Counted from the first letter of the stretch, positions 9,227 through 19,187 are shown. The stretch is 64,000 nt of DNA from Chryseobacterium sp. SNU WT5 (GCF_007362475.1 NZ_CP041687.1:124001-188000); one strand, 5' to 3'. The notes: a model not told the origin generated them from the letters alone. Numbers and translations are program-made.

Positions 9227-10978
9227 ATGGATAATACTGAAGCATTAGATGCGCCAGAACAATTTCTAGAAGGAAAGCCCGTGGGAAAACATCCCAAAGG
9301 TTTGTGGGTGCTTTTCGGAACAGAAATGTGGGAGCGTTTCAATTTTTATGGAATGCGCGCACTGTTGACGCTCTTTATGGTTAACTCTTTATTAATGAAG
9401 GAAGGTGATGTTACCATAATTTACGGTGGATTTTTGGCACTTTGTTATCTTACTCCAATGCTTGGAGGGTTTATTGCAGACCGATTCTTAGGAAATAGAT
9501 ATTGTATTATTGTCGGAGGAGCTTTAATGGCGATCGGGCAATTTTTAATGTTTATGAGTGCTTCTACATTCGATTCCAATTTAAGTTCTGCGCAAATGCT
9601 GATGTGGGTTGCATTAGGAGTGATTATTTTTGGAAATGGCTTCTTTAAACCGAACATTTCTTCCATGGTGGGAAGTCTCTATCCGAAACAGGAAAAATCG
9701 AAATTAGATTCAGCTTTTACCATTTTCTACATGGGAATTAACTTAGGAGCTTTTTTAGGTCAGTTTATTTGTCCTTTTTTAGGAGATGTAAAAGATGCAG
9801 GTGGAATGAGAGATATTCACGCGTTCAAATGGGGCTTTTTAGCCGCATCTATTGCCATGGTAATCGGAACTTTAACTTTTGTTCTGCTTAAAAACAAATA
9901 TGTTGTAACACCGGAAGGAAGACCAATTGGTGGATTGCCAAGTGAAAACACCGCAGAAGATTTTGAAGAAGGTGAAGCTCAAACCGCTAATTTCTCCGGA
10001 AAATCAATCGGTATCGCTGTGGCTATTTTTGTATTAACATTCTTTGGCTTCCAATATCTATTTGTAGATAAGATCGGATTTGGTTCCGTTGGAATGGGAG
10101 AATTTGTGAAAGCCGTAATTTATCCTTTCATCTATTCTATGGGACTTGCTTTAGCCTATCTAATCATGTCAGCAACCGAAAATAAAGTAGAGAGAGACCG
10201 GATCTGGGTAATTTATATTGTATCCTTTTTCATCATTTTCTTCTGGGCAGCTTTTGAACAGGCAGGATCTTCTTTAACCTTTATTGCAGATAACCAAACC
10301 GACAGACATATTTTCGGCTGGAATATGCCACCATCCATGGTACAGATTTTTAATGGTTTATTTATTGTGATTTTGGCAGTTCCATTCAGTATGCTTTGGG
10401 ACAAGTTGAGAGCAAATAAGAAAGAACCCGTTTCGCCTTTAAAACAAGCAATTGGACTTGGTTTAATCGCTTTAAGTTATTTAATTATCGCTTACAATGT
10501 AAAAGATTTAGGAAACTCAGGTCTTTTAGCTGTAAAATGGTTGATTTTACTTTATCTGATCCAAACAATGGGTGAACTTTGTTTATCACCAATTGGTTTA
10601 TCTTTAGTTGGTAAATTAGCACCTAAGAGATTTGCATCATTGTTATTTGGAGTATTCTTCATTGCCAATGCAGCAGGTTATGCTTTATCAGGAACTTTAG
10701 GGTCAATATTACCTGCAACTGGTGACAAATTCCAAAAAGCTTCAGAATTAGGCATTAATCTTCAGGATGTTTTAGATAAAAAAGTTACTTTAAGTGCAGA
10801 TCAATTATCTCTTCTTAATAAAGAACAAATTTCAACGGTATACAATAGTTTCGTTGGATTTGAAATTCATAATTTATTTGAATTCTTCATGGTATTTGTT
10901 ATTCTTTGTGGAATTGCAGGAGCAATTTTAGCATTAATTTCTCCTATCTTGAAAAAAATGATGCATGGTGTAAACTAG
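9227..10978 (+). CDS. POT/PTR2-family proton-dependent oligopeptide transporter (copy 2)
   Basis: The second paralogue has 583 aa and carries EMWERFNFYG as its ExxERF motif, FYMGINLGAF and GELCLSPIGLSLVGKL. It is longer than copy 1, mainly because of an insertion between the last two helices (about residues 505-550, ATGDKFQKASELGINLQDVL onward). That insertion is hydrophilic and probably forms an extramembrane loop. The protein should import small peptides. Possession of a separate promoter and terminator means the three paralogues can be expressed independently. Confidence 0.94.
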   Translation: MDNTEALDAPEQFLEGKPVGKHPKGLWVLFGTEMWERFNFYGMRALLTLFMVNSLLMKEGDVTIIYGGFLALCYLTPMLGGFIADRFLGNRYCIIVGGALMAIGQFLMFMSASTFDSNLSSAQMLMWVALGVIIFGNGFFKPNISSMVGSLYPKQEKSKLDSAFTIFYMGINLGAFLGQFICPFLGDVKDAGGMRDIHAFKWGFLAASIAMVIGTLTFVLLKNKYVVTPEGRPIGGLPSENTAEDFEEGEAQTANFSGKSIGIAVAIFVLTFFGFQYLFVDKIGFGSVGMGEFVKAVIYPFIYSMGLALAYLIMSATENKVERDRIWVIYIVSFFIIFFWAAFEQAGSSLTFIADNQTDRHIFGWNMPPSMVQIFNGLFIVILAVPFSMLWDKLRANKKEPVSPLKQAIGLGLIALSYLIIAYNVKDLGNSGLLAVKWLILLYLIQTMGELCLSPIGLSLVGKLAPKRFASLLFGVFFIANAAGYALSGTLGSILPATGDKFQKASELGINLQDVLDKKVTLSADQLSLLNKEQISTVYNSFVGFEIHNLFEFFMVFVILCGIAGAILALISPILKKMMHGVN

Positions 10979-11000
10979 AAACATTTTCAAAATAAAATAC

Positions 11001-11032
11001 AAACCTCTGATTACTTCAGAGGTTTTTTTTAT
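11001..11032 (+). terminator. Rho-independent terminator
   Basis: A 10-bp stem AAACCTCTGA (11001-11010) / TCAGAGGTTT (11016-11025) with a five-base loop runs into a T tract. It ends the second transporter transcript. Confidence 0.85.
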
Positions 11033-11137
11033 AAATTCGTACGTTGGAAAATTCTGAAGATATTTTAATTATTCATTTTTAAAGAATACATTTAGAAATC
11101 CACGCTTTCAGAAAATCTTTAATTAACTACGATACTT

Positions 11138-12649
11138 ATGAATCTAACGCTCGAACAAATTCAGGATTTCAAAGGAAAATATCCTAAACAAATTTGGTCC
11201 CTCTTTTTCTCGGAAATGTGGGAACGTTTTTGTTTCTACGGAATGCGCGGAATGCTTGTATTCTTTATGATTTCACAATTGAATCTTGATGAGAAAGATG
11301 CGAATTTACAATACGGAGCCACACAGGCTTTCGTTTACGCTTTTACGTTTGTAGGAGGTTTATTTGCTGACAAAATTTTAGGATTCCGAAAATCTTTGTT
11401 TTGGGGTGGATTTCTAATGATCATTGGAAGTTTAATTTTAGCGTTCGATCCTCATCAGTACTTCTTTTTAGGAATTTCATTTACCGTAGTAGGAACCGGA
11501 TTCTTTAAACCAAATATTTCTACCATGGTTGGTAAGCTTTATAAGAGCGGGGACAACCGTACCGACGCGGGTTTTTCTTTATTTTACGCAGGGATTAACT
11601 TAGGCGCCCTACTTGGCGGTTATCTTTGTATCGCTATTGGGAAAGGCGAATTACTATCTCATTTAATCCCGGAAGGATTGCATTGGAATGTCGCTTTCGG
11701 TTTAGCAGCAATAGTAATGGTCATTAGTTTGGTTAATTTCGTATTTACGCAAAGAACCTTAGGGCCGATCGGGCTTCAACCCCAAAAAGCACTTGCTAAT
11801 GGAGACTTGGTCTCCATGGAGAAATGGAAGGAATATGGGGTTTATGCATTGTCTTTAATTTTCATTCCCATGATTATGGTGATGGTAGCAAAAACAGAGT
11901 ATACCGATTATTTCATGTACACTATCGGACCACTAACCTTAATTTATCTATTTTATGAAATGTCCAAAGTCAGTAAAGCAGAGCGAAGCAAACTATTCGC
12001 AGCACTGATTTTCATCCTTTTCTCCATCATATTTTGGGGAATTTATGAACAAAGTGGTGGCTCGCTCAGTATTTTTGCTGCCCATAATTTAAATAACGAT
12101 TTATTGGGTCTGGATCCAAACGGGGTCAACAATTCGGGTGGTGCATTTTTCATTTTATTAGTGGCGGTCCCGATCGGTTTACTTTGGATTTGGTTAAGCA
12201 AAAAGAAATTGGAACCGAATACTATCATTAAATTCGGTTTAGGTTTTATATTCTTAGGCTTAGGTTTTTACGCCATTTATGCGACTAAATTCTTTGCAAA
12301 TGCTGCAGGGGTTACTTCCCTGAGTTTATTTACGATTGCGCTTTTTATCATAACCTTGGGAGAAATGTGCCTCTCACCAATCGGACTGTCGATCATGACC
12401 AAACTCTCCACCCAAAAATTGCAGGGAATGATGATGGGATTATGGTTCCTGGCTTCAGCGTACGGGCAATATGTTGCTGGTCTTATTGGAGCTAATATTG
12501 CAACCGCTAGAGAAGGTGCTTCAAATATTGAAAAATTGGAGGCATACACATCAGGTTATAAAGATTTAGGTTTATATGCAGTAATTGCAGGAATAATTCT
12601 AATTGTAATTTCACCTTTGGTCAAGAAATTGATGAGAGAAGTTCGTTAG
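11138..12649 (+). CDS. POT/PTR2-family proton-dependent oligopeptide transporter (copy 3)
   Basis: The third paralogue has 503 aa, carries EMWERFCFYG, FYAGINLGAL and GEMCLSPIGLSIMTKL, and is the most diverged and most compact of the set. I found no perfect -7 element upstream. TACATTTA at 11087-11094 is a one-base deviation. The next gene starts 31 bases after its stop with no terminator between, so this transporter and the thioredoxin-like gene are probably co-transcribed. The paralogues are likely to differ in peptide preference, which the sequence alone does not reveal. Confidence 0.94.
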   Translation: MNLTLEQIQDFKGKYPKQIWSLFFSEMWERFCFYGMRGMLVFFMISQLNLDEKDANLQYGATQAFVYAFTFVGGLFADKILGFRKSLFWGGFLMIIGSLILAFDPHQYFFLGISFTVVGTGFFKPNISTMVGKLYKSGDNRTDAGFSLFYAGINLGALLGGYLCIAIGKGELLSHLIPEGLHWNVAFGLAAIVMVISLVNFVFTQRTLGPIGLQPQKALANGDLVSMEKWKEYGVYALSLIFIPMIMVMVAKTEYTDYFMYTIGPLTLIYLFYEMSKVSKAERSKLFAALIFILFSIIFWGIYEQSGGSLSIFAAHNLNNDLLGLDPNGVNNSGGAFFILLVAVPIGLLWIWLSKKKLEPNTIIKFGLGFIFLGLGFYAIYATKFFANAAGVTSLSLFTIALFIITLGEMCLSPIGLSIMTKLSTQKLQGMMMGLWFLASAYGQYVAGLIGANIATAREGASNIEKLEAYTSGYKDLGLYAVIAGIILIVISPLVKKLMREVR

Positions 12650-12680
12650 CATTTAACCTCTCATCAGTTTAATTATCAAA

Positions 12681-13220
12681 ATGACAATGAAAAAAATTAC
12701 TGCCTTTTTTATATTTTTTATTACCCTGTCTGTATCTGCACAAGTAAAGTGGATGACTTTGGAGGAGGGAACAGCTGCACAAAAAATAACACCAAAAAAA
12801 CTATTTATTGATTTCTACGCGGATTGGTGTGCACCATGCAAAATCATGGATAAAACCACGTACAATCATCCTGTTATAGCCCAATATCTTAATGAGAATT
12901 ACTATCCCGTAAAATTTAATGCAGAAGGAAATGAAAAGATCACTTTATTTGGAAGAGTTTTTTCGAACACAGGTTTCGTACGTGGTAAGCAAAAGAACTC
13001 CATGCATGAATTAACAAAATATATGAATGTAAATGCTGTTCCGTCTATTGTTTTCTTAGATGATAAAGGAAATCCTATAACTATTTTACAGGGAGCATTA
13101 TCTGCAAAAGAACTGGAACCATACCTTCCCTTTATTGCGCATGATGATTTCAAGAAAATCAGCACAAGAGAACAATGGGAAAATTATCAGAAAAAATTTA
13201 AATCCAGCATTAAAGATTAA
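12681..13220 (+). CDS. Secreted thioredoxin-like protein (thioredoxin_7/DUF255 type)
   Basis: This 179-aa protein has a signal peptide over roughly residues 1-20 (ending SVSAQ) followed by a thioredoxin fold. The redox motif is WCAPCK near residue 52 in FIDFYADWCAPCKIMDKTTY, and the cis-proline is in VNAVPSIVFLDDKG. It is therefore likely a periplasmic disulfide reductase or isomerase. A second ATG lies two codons in and would serve equally well. It follows the third peptide transporter closely and probably shares its transcript. A possible client among the exported proteins nearby is not evident. Confidence 0.88.
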   Translation: MTMKKITAFFIFFITLSVSAQVKWMTLEEGTAAQKITPKKLFIDFYADWCAPCKIMDKTTYNHPVIAQYLNENYYPVKFNAEGNEKITLFGRVFSNTGFVRGKQKNSMHELTKYMNVNAVPSIVFLDDKGNPITILQGALSAKELEPYLPFIAHDDFKKISTREQWENYQKKFKSSIKD

Positions 13221-13246
13221 GTGCTGAATTTGTAGTAATAAAATAG

Positions 13247-13276
13247 AAGACTTTCAACAATTTTTGGAAGTCTTTC
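13247..13276 (+). terminator. Rho-independent terminator
   Basis: AAGACTT (13247-13253) pairs with AAGTCTT (13268-13274), extendable by a G-U and a C-G pair. A short T-rich stretch follows (TTCTTATTTT). Confidence 0.6.
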
Positions 13277-13326
13277 TTATTTTAGCGAAATTCGCTCCTG
13301 AATTATAAGACATCAATTACCTCAAT

Positions 13327-15417
13327 TTGAATTTAGAAACTTCCATAGAATTTTTAAAGGGAATCGGGCCCGAACGAGCTAAATTCATTACTAATGTTTT
13401 GGGCTTTTCAACAGTAGAAGATTTCTTGACATTTTATCCACTCCGTTATATCGATAAGAGTAAATTATATAAAATTGGAGAGTTGAAAGCTGAATCAGAG
13501 TCTGAAATTCAGTTTAAGGGGAAAATAACAGATATCCAGGAGGTAGCTTATGGCAAAGGTCAAAAAAGACTAACAGCAAAATTCCGTGATGATTCGGGGA
13601 CAGTGGAGCTGGTTTGGTTTCGGTATTCAAAATGGATGAAAGAGCAACTTCCTTTAAACCAGGAGATCTATATCTTTGGAAAAGTCAACGAGTTTAATGG
13701 ATTATTTTCAATGCCTCATCCAGAAATTGAAATTGATGAAAAAAAAGCACTCTCAGAAAGTCTTTTACCCATTTACCCCGGAAGTGAAAAACTTTCCAAA
13801 AGAGGTCTTAACAATAAATTCTTTCAAACGGTTATCGCAGACATTCTAAAACATCTACCAAATTTAGTTAATGAAAATCTTCCCGATACCCTAATGAAGA
13901 GCCTCAATCTGATAGGAAGAATTCCTTCTTTATATCATATCCATTTTCCTAAGGATTTAAATCATTTTCAACATGCAGAAAAAAGAGTAAAGTTTGAAGA
14001 AGCATTTTTCTTTCAGTTAGGTTTTGGTTTAAAAAAGCAGCATCACAAAGCATCCGTTGTGGGAAATCCTTTCCCAAAAATCGGTGACTATTTTACAAAT
14101 TTCTATGAGCATTCAATTCCTTTTGAACTCACAAATGCACAAAAGAGAGTTTTAAAAGAAATACGAAATGATATGAAAAAGCCTATTCAAATGAACAGGC
14201 TTCTTCAAGGAGATGTTGGTTCTGGAAAAACGATGGTAGCACTTCTATCGATGTTAATCGCTATGGACAATGACTTTCAAAGTTGTTTGATGGCTCCTAC
14301 AGAAATTTTGGCCCAACAGCACTTTCAATCGATTCTAGAACTTTTAGCCGGAACAGATATTAAAGTTCGTTTGTTGACGGGATCTACGAAGACTTCAGAT
14401 CGGAAGGTTATTCACAAAGAGCTTCTCGATGGTGAACTTTCTATTCTGATAGGCACCCACGCTGTTCTGGAGGATATTGTGAAATTTAAAAATCTAGGAC
14501 TGGCCATTATTGATGAACAGCACCGTTTCGGCGTAGCTCAAAGAGCAAGATTATGGGCAAAAAACACGATTCCACCGCATATTCTGGTAATGACCGCAAC
14601 TCCAATTCCTCGGACTTTAGCGATGAGTTTTTATAGTGATCTAGATGTTTCTGTAATTGACGAGTTACCAATTGGAAGAAAACCCATTATTACAGCGCAT
14701 AGAAGAGAGAAAGACCGTCTCACACTTTTCCGCTTTGCAAAAGAGGAGATTGAAAAAGGCCGTCAGGTTTACTTTGTTTATCCTTTGATTGAAGAATCAG
14801 AAACTTTAGATTATAAAAATTTACTGGAAAACTTCGACCATATTCTGGAATTTTATGAAGGTTTTAATGTAACTATGCTTCATGGCAGAATGAAACCAGC
14901 AGAAAAAGAAGTTGCAATGCAGTATTTCGCTTCGGGAAAAGCACATATTATGGTTGCAACAACGGTAATCGAAGTAGGTGTAAATGTTCCAAATGCGTCT
15001 GTGATGATTATTGAGAGTGCTGAAAGATTTGGACTATCACAACTTCATCAGCTTCGTGGTCGTGTGGGTCGTGGTGCAGAACAGAGTTATTGCATTTTGG
15101 TAACTTCAGATAAACTTTCCAGTGACAGCCGAACCCGAATGAAAACGATGGTTGAAACCAATGACGGTTTTAAAATCTCGGAAGTCGATATGAAATTACG
15201 TGGTCCAGGCGATATTTTAGGCACGCAGCAAAGTGGAGTCGTGGATTTTAAAAAACTCGATTTAATCGCCGATGGAAAAATCATTAAAGTGGCAAAGTCT
15301 ACGGTGGAAAATTTACTTAAGAACGATCCCCATTTGGAAAATCCTGAAAATTTTGAGTTAAGAACCTATTATGCCAAACAATATAAAGGCAAAAATAAAT
15401 GGAGCCGAATATCCTAA
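13327..15417 (+). CDS. recG: ATP-dependent DNA helicase RecG
   Basis: RecG remodels stalled replication forks and Holliday junctions. The 696-aa protein shows the expected order: an N-terminal helical and wedge (OB-fold) domain (about 1-230), helicase domain 1 with Walker A GDVGSGKT (Lys301) and the DEQH box at 396-399 (IIDEQHRFGV), then motif III MTATPIPRT. Helicase domain 2 contains ATTVIEVGVNVPNA and QLRGRVGRG, and the C-terminal RecG-specific region closes the protein. The start is TTG at 13327: the frame is closed by a TAA at 13306 and there is no ATG before the conserved SIEFLKGIGPERA segment. Confidence 0.96.
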   Translation: MNLETSIEFLKGIGPERAKFITNVLGFSTVEDFLTFYPLRYIDKSKLYKIGELKAESESEIQFKGKITDIQEVAYGKGQKRLTAKFRDDSGTVELVWFRYSKWMKEQLPLNQEIYIFGKVNEFNGLFSMPHPEIEIDEKKALSESLLPIYPGSEKLSKRGLNNKFFQTVIADILKHLPNLVNENLPDTLMKSLNLIGRIPSLYHIHFPKDLNHFQHAEKRVKFEEAFFFQLGFGLKKQHHKASVVGNPFPKIGDYFTNFYEHSIPFELTNAQKRVLKEIRNDMKKPIQMNRLLQGDVGSGKTMVALLSMLIAMDNDFQSCLMAPTEILAQQHFQSILELLAGTDIKVRLLTGSTKTSDRKVIHKELLDGELSILIGTHAVLEDIVKFKNLGLAIIDEQHRFGVAQRARLWAKNTIPPHILVMTATPIPRTLAMSFYSDLDVSVIDELPIGRKPIITAHRREKDRLTLFRFAKEEIEKGRQVYFVYPLIEESETLDYKNLLENFDHILEFYEGFNVTMLHGRMKPAEKEVAMQYFASGKAHIMVATTVIEVGVNVPNASVMIIESAERFGLSQLHQLRGRVGRGAEQSYCILVTSDKLSSDSRTRMKTMVETNDGFKISEVDMKLRGPGDILGTQQSGVVDFKKLDLIADGKIIKVAKSTVENLLKNDPHLENPENFELRTYYAKQYKGKNKWSRIS

Positions 15418-15469
15418 AGAAATAAAACAATTGAATCTAGAATATTTCTTTAATTTCCCTTTTTTTGAA

Positions 15470-15477
15470 TACTTTTG
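15470..15477 (+). promoter_or_regulatory. -7 element almost touching the start codon
   Basis: TACTTTTG (TAnnTTTG) ends only six bases before the ATG at 15484. If it is the active promoter, the transcript would have almost no 5' leader. No matching TTG -33 element was found at the usual spacing. Confidence 0.45.
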
Positions 15478-15483
15478 TTTACT

Positions 15484-17925
15484 ATGAAAAATATATTCTC
15501 CTTTGTCTTTCTATTTGTTGTCTGTGGTGCGTTCGGACAATCAAAAATAACCGTTTTGAAGACGGGAGAAAGAACTCCTGTATCCAATGCATCTGTCTTT
15601 TGCAAAGGAATATTATTAGGTAAAACGAATACTGAAGGAGCTCTAAATTTTAAAACAAAATGTAAAAAAGTTGATGTTAAGGCTGCAGGTTTTTACGAGG
15701 ATGAGGTCGTTGTAGACAAAGTGATGGAACTAACTCTTTCTAAAACCGATCCGAAAACACAATCTATTGAAAGTGTCGTGATCGCCGACAAAAGTGACCC
15801 AAGAGCTTTAGTCATTTTACAGAAAGTAAATGATGAGTTTAAAAATAATTCACCTCAAAGTTTAGACAGTTACTCCTTTAAATCTTATGAGAAGATCTCC
15901 TTTGATTTTGATGAAGACAGTATCAGACAATATAATCAATATCTCGATCGCCGACTTGATTCGCTAAAATTACTTCCACAAAAGGTTCAAACCGCTGAAA
16001 AGAAAAAAGATTCTTTAGAAAGTGTGAACGTGATGAAATTGATGACGCAGAGTAAACTTTTTTTATGGGAAAGAGCATCTGAATTTCTATATTCTAAAAG
16101 CTATGGTGAAAAAGTGAATATTCTTGACAATCGGATTTCTGGATTACAGCAGCCCGTTTATGAACTACTGGCACTGCGTTCTAACAGAAATAAAATCCCA
16201 AAAGAAATTAAAGCTGAAAATCGATCTTTGTACCGATTTTTTCTCACCGACACCATTGAGATTGATGGTAGAAAAAATTATGTAATCCGTTTTCGTCAGG
16301 TTGATTATCAAAAAACGATTCAAAAACGGAAGTTTAATGGATATCTCTACATCGATACCGAAACTTACGCTGTAAAGAAGATTGAGAGCAACAGTAAGAA
16401 AAAAAGCGAGGGATCAATTACCAGCATTTGGATTCCTTTAGCCAATAAATGGTTTTTAAGCAAAGAAAATTTTAAGATAAAGATGGGTTCTACTAATTTT
16501 AAACCCTCTAAAAAAGAAAACAAAACCACAGAGAAATCAACCGATAGTAAAACTAAAAAATTTGGTAACTATGTCTTTGTGATGGCAGATTACTTTGATT
16601 TTAAAACAGATGTTGAAACTAATAAAAAAGATTATTCAGGATATTCTATGTCTGTTAAAAATTCAGATGGCAGTATACTGGACCAATACCGAACAGACTC
16701 TTTATCAGCGCGTGAAAAATTGACTTACACCAAAATTGACAGCGTTGGCAAAAAATACAAATTGGATCAAAAAGTGAATGTTTTTTCGGGATTTCTTAAA
16801 GGTAAAATTCGTGTAGGTAAGGTAGATTTTGATGCATTACAATTGATCAAATACAATCAATACGAAGGTATTCGCGCGGGTGTTGGTGCTAAAATGAATG
16901 AAAAATTTAATAAATATATTTCACCGGATGCCTATCTGGCTTACGGTTTCAAGGATCATACCTGGAAATATGGAGCTGGAATTGATTTTAAAACGACGTT
17001 AGAAAAAACATCCTTTTTCCGTGCAGAATATTATAGCGATGTTGAAGCAGCCGGACGATTTAATGAAGATCTATGGAATTTCAAAATGAAAATTATGAAT
17101 TCCGGAATTGATTTAAATAATGAAAAATTCTATAAATTCGATGGTTTTAAACTTTCTTATGAGAATGACCTATCAAATGCATTTACGTTAAGATTAAGTG
17201 GTAAGAAAGATCAAGAAGAAGCTAAATTTAATTACAACTATAAAAATTTGGGTAGCCAATTTCAAAACTTCGCTACGCAGTTGACTCTTAAATACGCCCC
17301 GAATTCCAAAAACATGATGACACCATCGGGGAAACTAACCTACGAGCAGAATTATCCAGAATTCTATTTCAACTATGAGCAGGGAATAAAGGCTTTAGGT
17401 GGAGATTTCAGTTTCAGTAGATTTGATTTTTTAGCTCAACATCAATTTAAGACCAAAGCAGGCGTAACCGGTGTTCGGGTATACACAGGTTTAGTAAGCG
17501 GAGATGCTCCAATTTGGCATCAGTTTGCAATCAATGGGTTAGGCAAAGGAGAAAGTACATGGAATTTCAATTTCACCTCTTATTTGGGCTTTGCAACAAT
17601 GGAAGGTGGTAAATATTATAACGACAAATTTATCGGGTATTATTTCACCCATAGAATACCATATTACTTCCGTACTTTTGGGAAAACAACATCAAGTTTC
17701 GACGTGGTTTATAAAGGAATAATTGGCGATATGAAAAATCCGCAGGATCACCAGTTTCAATTTCAAAAGCTAGATCATTTGTACCAGGAAATTGGCTTAG
17801 AAACCAATAATTTTTTGGGAACTCCGTTTAATTTAGGATTCTTTTATAGGGTTGGGTACTACTCCACTCCAATCTTCAAAGACAATTTCGCCATACAATT
17901 AAAACTCAACTTTTTAGGATTTTAA
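15484..17925 (+). CDS. DUF5686 outer-membrane protein with carboxypeptidase-like N-terminal domain
   Basis: The protein (813 aa from the ATG at 15484) starts with a signal peptide (KNIFSFVFLFVVCGAFGQ). A short carboxypeptidase-regulatory-like beta-sandwich follows (about 20-95, TPVSNASVFCKG), then the large DUF5686 region, which probably ends in an outer-membrane beta-barrel. The C-terminus FAIQLKLNFLGF has the alternating hydrophobic pattern and terminal Phe of barrel proteins. An upstream in-frame TTG at 15475 overlaps the promoter element and would spoil the signal peptide start, so I reject it. Function is unknown. A small gene follows two bases after the stop. Confidence 0.88.
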   Translation: MKNIFSFVFLFVVCGAFGQSKITVLKTGERTPVSNASVFCKGILLGKTNTEGALNFKTKCKKVDVKAAGFYEDEVVVDKVMELTLSKTDPKTQSIESVVIADKSDPRALVILQKVNDEFKNNSPQSLDSYSFKSYEKISFDFDEDSIRQYNQYLDRRLDSLKLLPQKVQTAEKKKDSLESVNVMKLMTQSKLFLWERASEFLYSKSYGEKVNILDNRISGLQQPVYELLALRSNRNKIPKEIKAENRSLYRFFLTDTIEIDGRKNYVIRFRQVDYQKTIQKRKFNGYLYIDTETYAVKKIESNSKKKSEGSITSIWIPLANKWFLSKENFKIKMGSTNFKPSKKENKTTEKSTDSKTKKFGNYVFVMADYFDFKTDVETNKKDYSGYSMSVKNSDGSILDQYRTDSLSAREKLTYTKIDSVGKKYKLDQKVNVFSGFLKGKIRVGKVDFDALQLIKYNQYEGIRAGVGAKMNEKFNKYISPDAYLAYGFKDHTWKYGAGIDFKTTLEKTSFFRAEYYSDVEAAGRFNEDLWNFKMKIMNSGIDLNNEKFYKFDGFKLSYENDLSNAFTLRLSGKKDQEEAKFNYNYKNLGSQFQNFATQLTLKYAPNSKNMMTPSGKLTYEQNYPEFYFNYEQGIKALGGDFSFSRFDFLAQHQFKTKAGVTGVRVYTGLVSGDAPIWHQFAINGLGKGESTWNFNFTSYLGFATMEGGKYYNDKFIGYYFTHRIPYYFRTFGKTTSSFDVVYKGIIGDMKNPQDHQFQFQKLDHLYQEIGLETNNFLGTPFNLGFFYRVGYYSTPIFKDNFAIQLKLNFLGF

Positions 17926-17927
17926 TA

Positions 17928-18164
17928 ATGAAAAATATTCAGATTAAAGCTAGTTCATTTTTTGAATTATTGAAAATGAAAGATACTTCTATGTGGGAAA
18001 TTTTTGCCCAAATGATCGATGGCGAAGAAAAAGAAATTATATTTCTCGATGATGAAGAAAAGATCCTTTTCAATTATTTCCTGCCAGATAACTTAGAAAA
18101 ACTTGACAATGACCGGAAGCAGTTCGCAGAAGAATATTCAGAAAAATTATCTGGATTGAATTAG
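17928..18164 (+). CDS. small hypothetical protein, 78 aa
   Basis: The ATG lies two bases after the stop of the DUF5686 gene, indicating translational coupling. The protein is soluble and acidic (IDGEEKEIIFLDDEEKILF) with no signal peptide, so it stays in the cytoplasm although its partner is exported. I do not recognise a domain. Its coupling is the best evidence that it is real. Confidence 0.65.
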   Translation: MKNIQIKASSFFELLKMKDTSMWEIFAQMIDGEEKEIIFLDDEEKILFNYFLPDNLEKLDNDRKQFAEEYSEKLSGLN

Positions 18165-18325
18165 ACTATTTAAGGTTATCATAAAAGAAGTAAAAGTTTA
18201 ATAAAAGTAAGCATACTAATAGGCACGCATTAGTTGTTGGAATTGCAGCTTTTATAATTCATTATGTTTGCAAGGTCTTTTGGTTGTTTCCATATTAGAA
18301 ATAAAAATGAGCATTTTTATTCTTT

Positions 18326-19183
18326 TTAAGTCTCTAAAAATAAATCAATCGTTTTTTTCGTTGAGAAAACATCGTGAACACGCAAAATTTTCGCTCCTTT
18401 CTCCAGCACTTTTAAATGGATTTTCTGCGTTTCTTCTTCAATATCTAAAGCTGATTTTCCTAAAGGTTTGTAGATAAAAGATTTTCTGGAAATACCAATT
18501 AACAGCGGATATTGACCAAATGAGAGCGTTTCTAACTCATCAATCATTTGGTGTTGCTGCGCTACCGTCTTACCAAATCCAAAACCAGGATCCAGAATAA
18601 TATCTTTCACTCCAAAACTTCTTAACTGTTGGATTTTTTCAGAAAAATAATAATTGATATTAAGAATAATATCCTGATCGATTAACTTCTCATGCATCAA
18701 ATCATAAGTAGGATTTACATGCATTAAAATATAAGGCAGCCCTGTACTGGCAACCATTTCAAACATTTTATGGTCATAATTTCCACCTGAAACATCGTTA
18801 ACGAGGTCAATTCCTTCTTCAAAACCATACTTTACCGTGTCTGAATAGAAAGTATCTAAAGAAATAAGAATCTCTGGAAATGTTCTTTTAATCTTGGAAA
18901 TATATTTACCAATTCGTGAAATTTCTTCTTCTGAAGATAAAAGATCTGCGTGCGGTCTGGTTGACTGCGCACCAATATCAATGATTTCCGCACCTTCATT
19001 CACCATTTTCTCCACTTGCGTTAGCGCAGCATGTTCATTGTTAAATTTTCCACCATCTGAAAACGAATCTGGCGTAAGATTAAGAATTCCCATTATTTTG
19101 GGTTTTGATAAATCAATTAAGTGGCCACGAGAGTTTAGCGTATTAAATGAAGTTAAATCAAAGTCGGAAATAGTAGTGTTCAT
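18326..19183 (-). CDS. folP: Dihydropteroate synthase
   Basis: FolP condenses 4-aminobenzoate with hydroxymethyl-dihydropterin diphosphate in folate synthesis. The TIM-barrel signatures are present: MGILNLTPDSFSDGG (from about residue 31), EIIDIGAQSTRP, LVNDVSGG, ILMHVN, DPGFGFGKT and LLIGISRKSF. I place the start at the ATG at 19183 (285 aa). A more upstream ATG at 19198 would lie inside the promoter -7 element. The conserved N-terminal strand (SRGHLIDLSKPK) needs this start, so the mRNA appears leaderless or nearly so. It is divergent from the DUF1599 gene. Confidence 0.94.
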   Translation of the reverse strand: MNTTISDFDLTSFNTLNSRGHLIDLSKPKIMGILNLTPDSFSDGGKFNNEHAALTQVEKMVNEGAEIIDIGAQSTRPHADLLSSEEEISRIGKYISKIKRTFPEILISLDTFYSDTVKYGFEEGIDLVNDVSGGNYDHKMFEMVASTGLPYILMHVNPTYDLMHEKLIDQDIILNINYYFSEKIQQLRSFGVKDIILDPGFGFGKTVAQQHQMIDELETLSFGQYPLLIGISRKSFIYKPLGKSALDIEEETQKIHLKVLEKGAKILRVHDVFSTKKTIDLFLET

Positions 19184-19187
19184 TTCA

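Noticed and set aside
13009..13016. ATGCATG within the thioredoxin-like gene, similar to the MarR operator core
   Set aside because: It lacks the outer palindrome arms and lies within coding sequence.
18301..18320. AT-rich palindrome downstream of folP
   Set aside because: The loop is only two bases and no U run follows in the folP direction, so I do not call a terminator.
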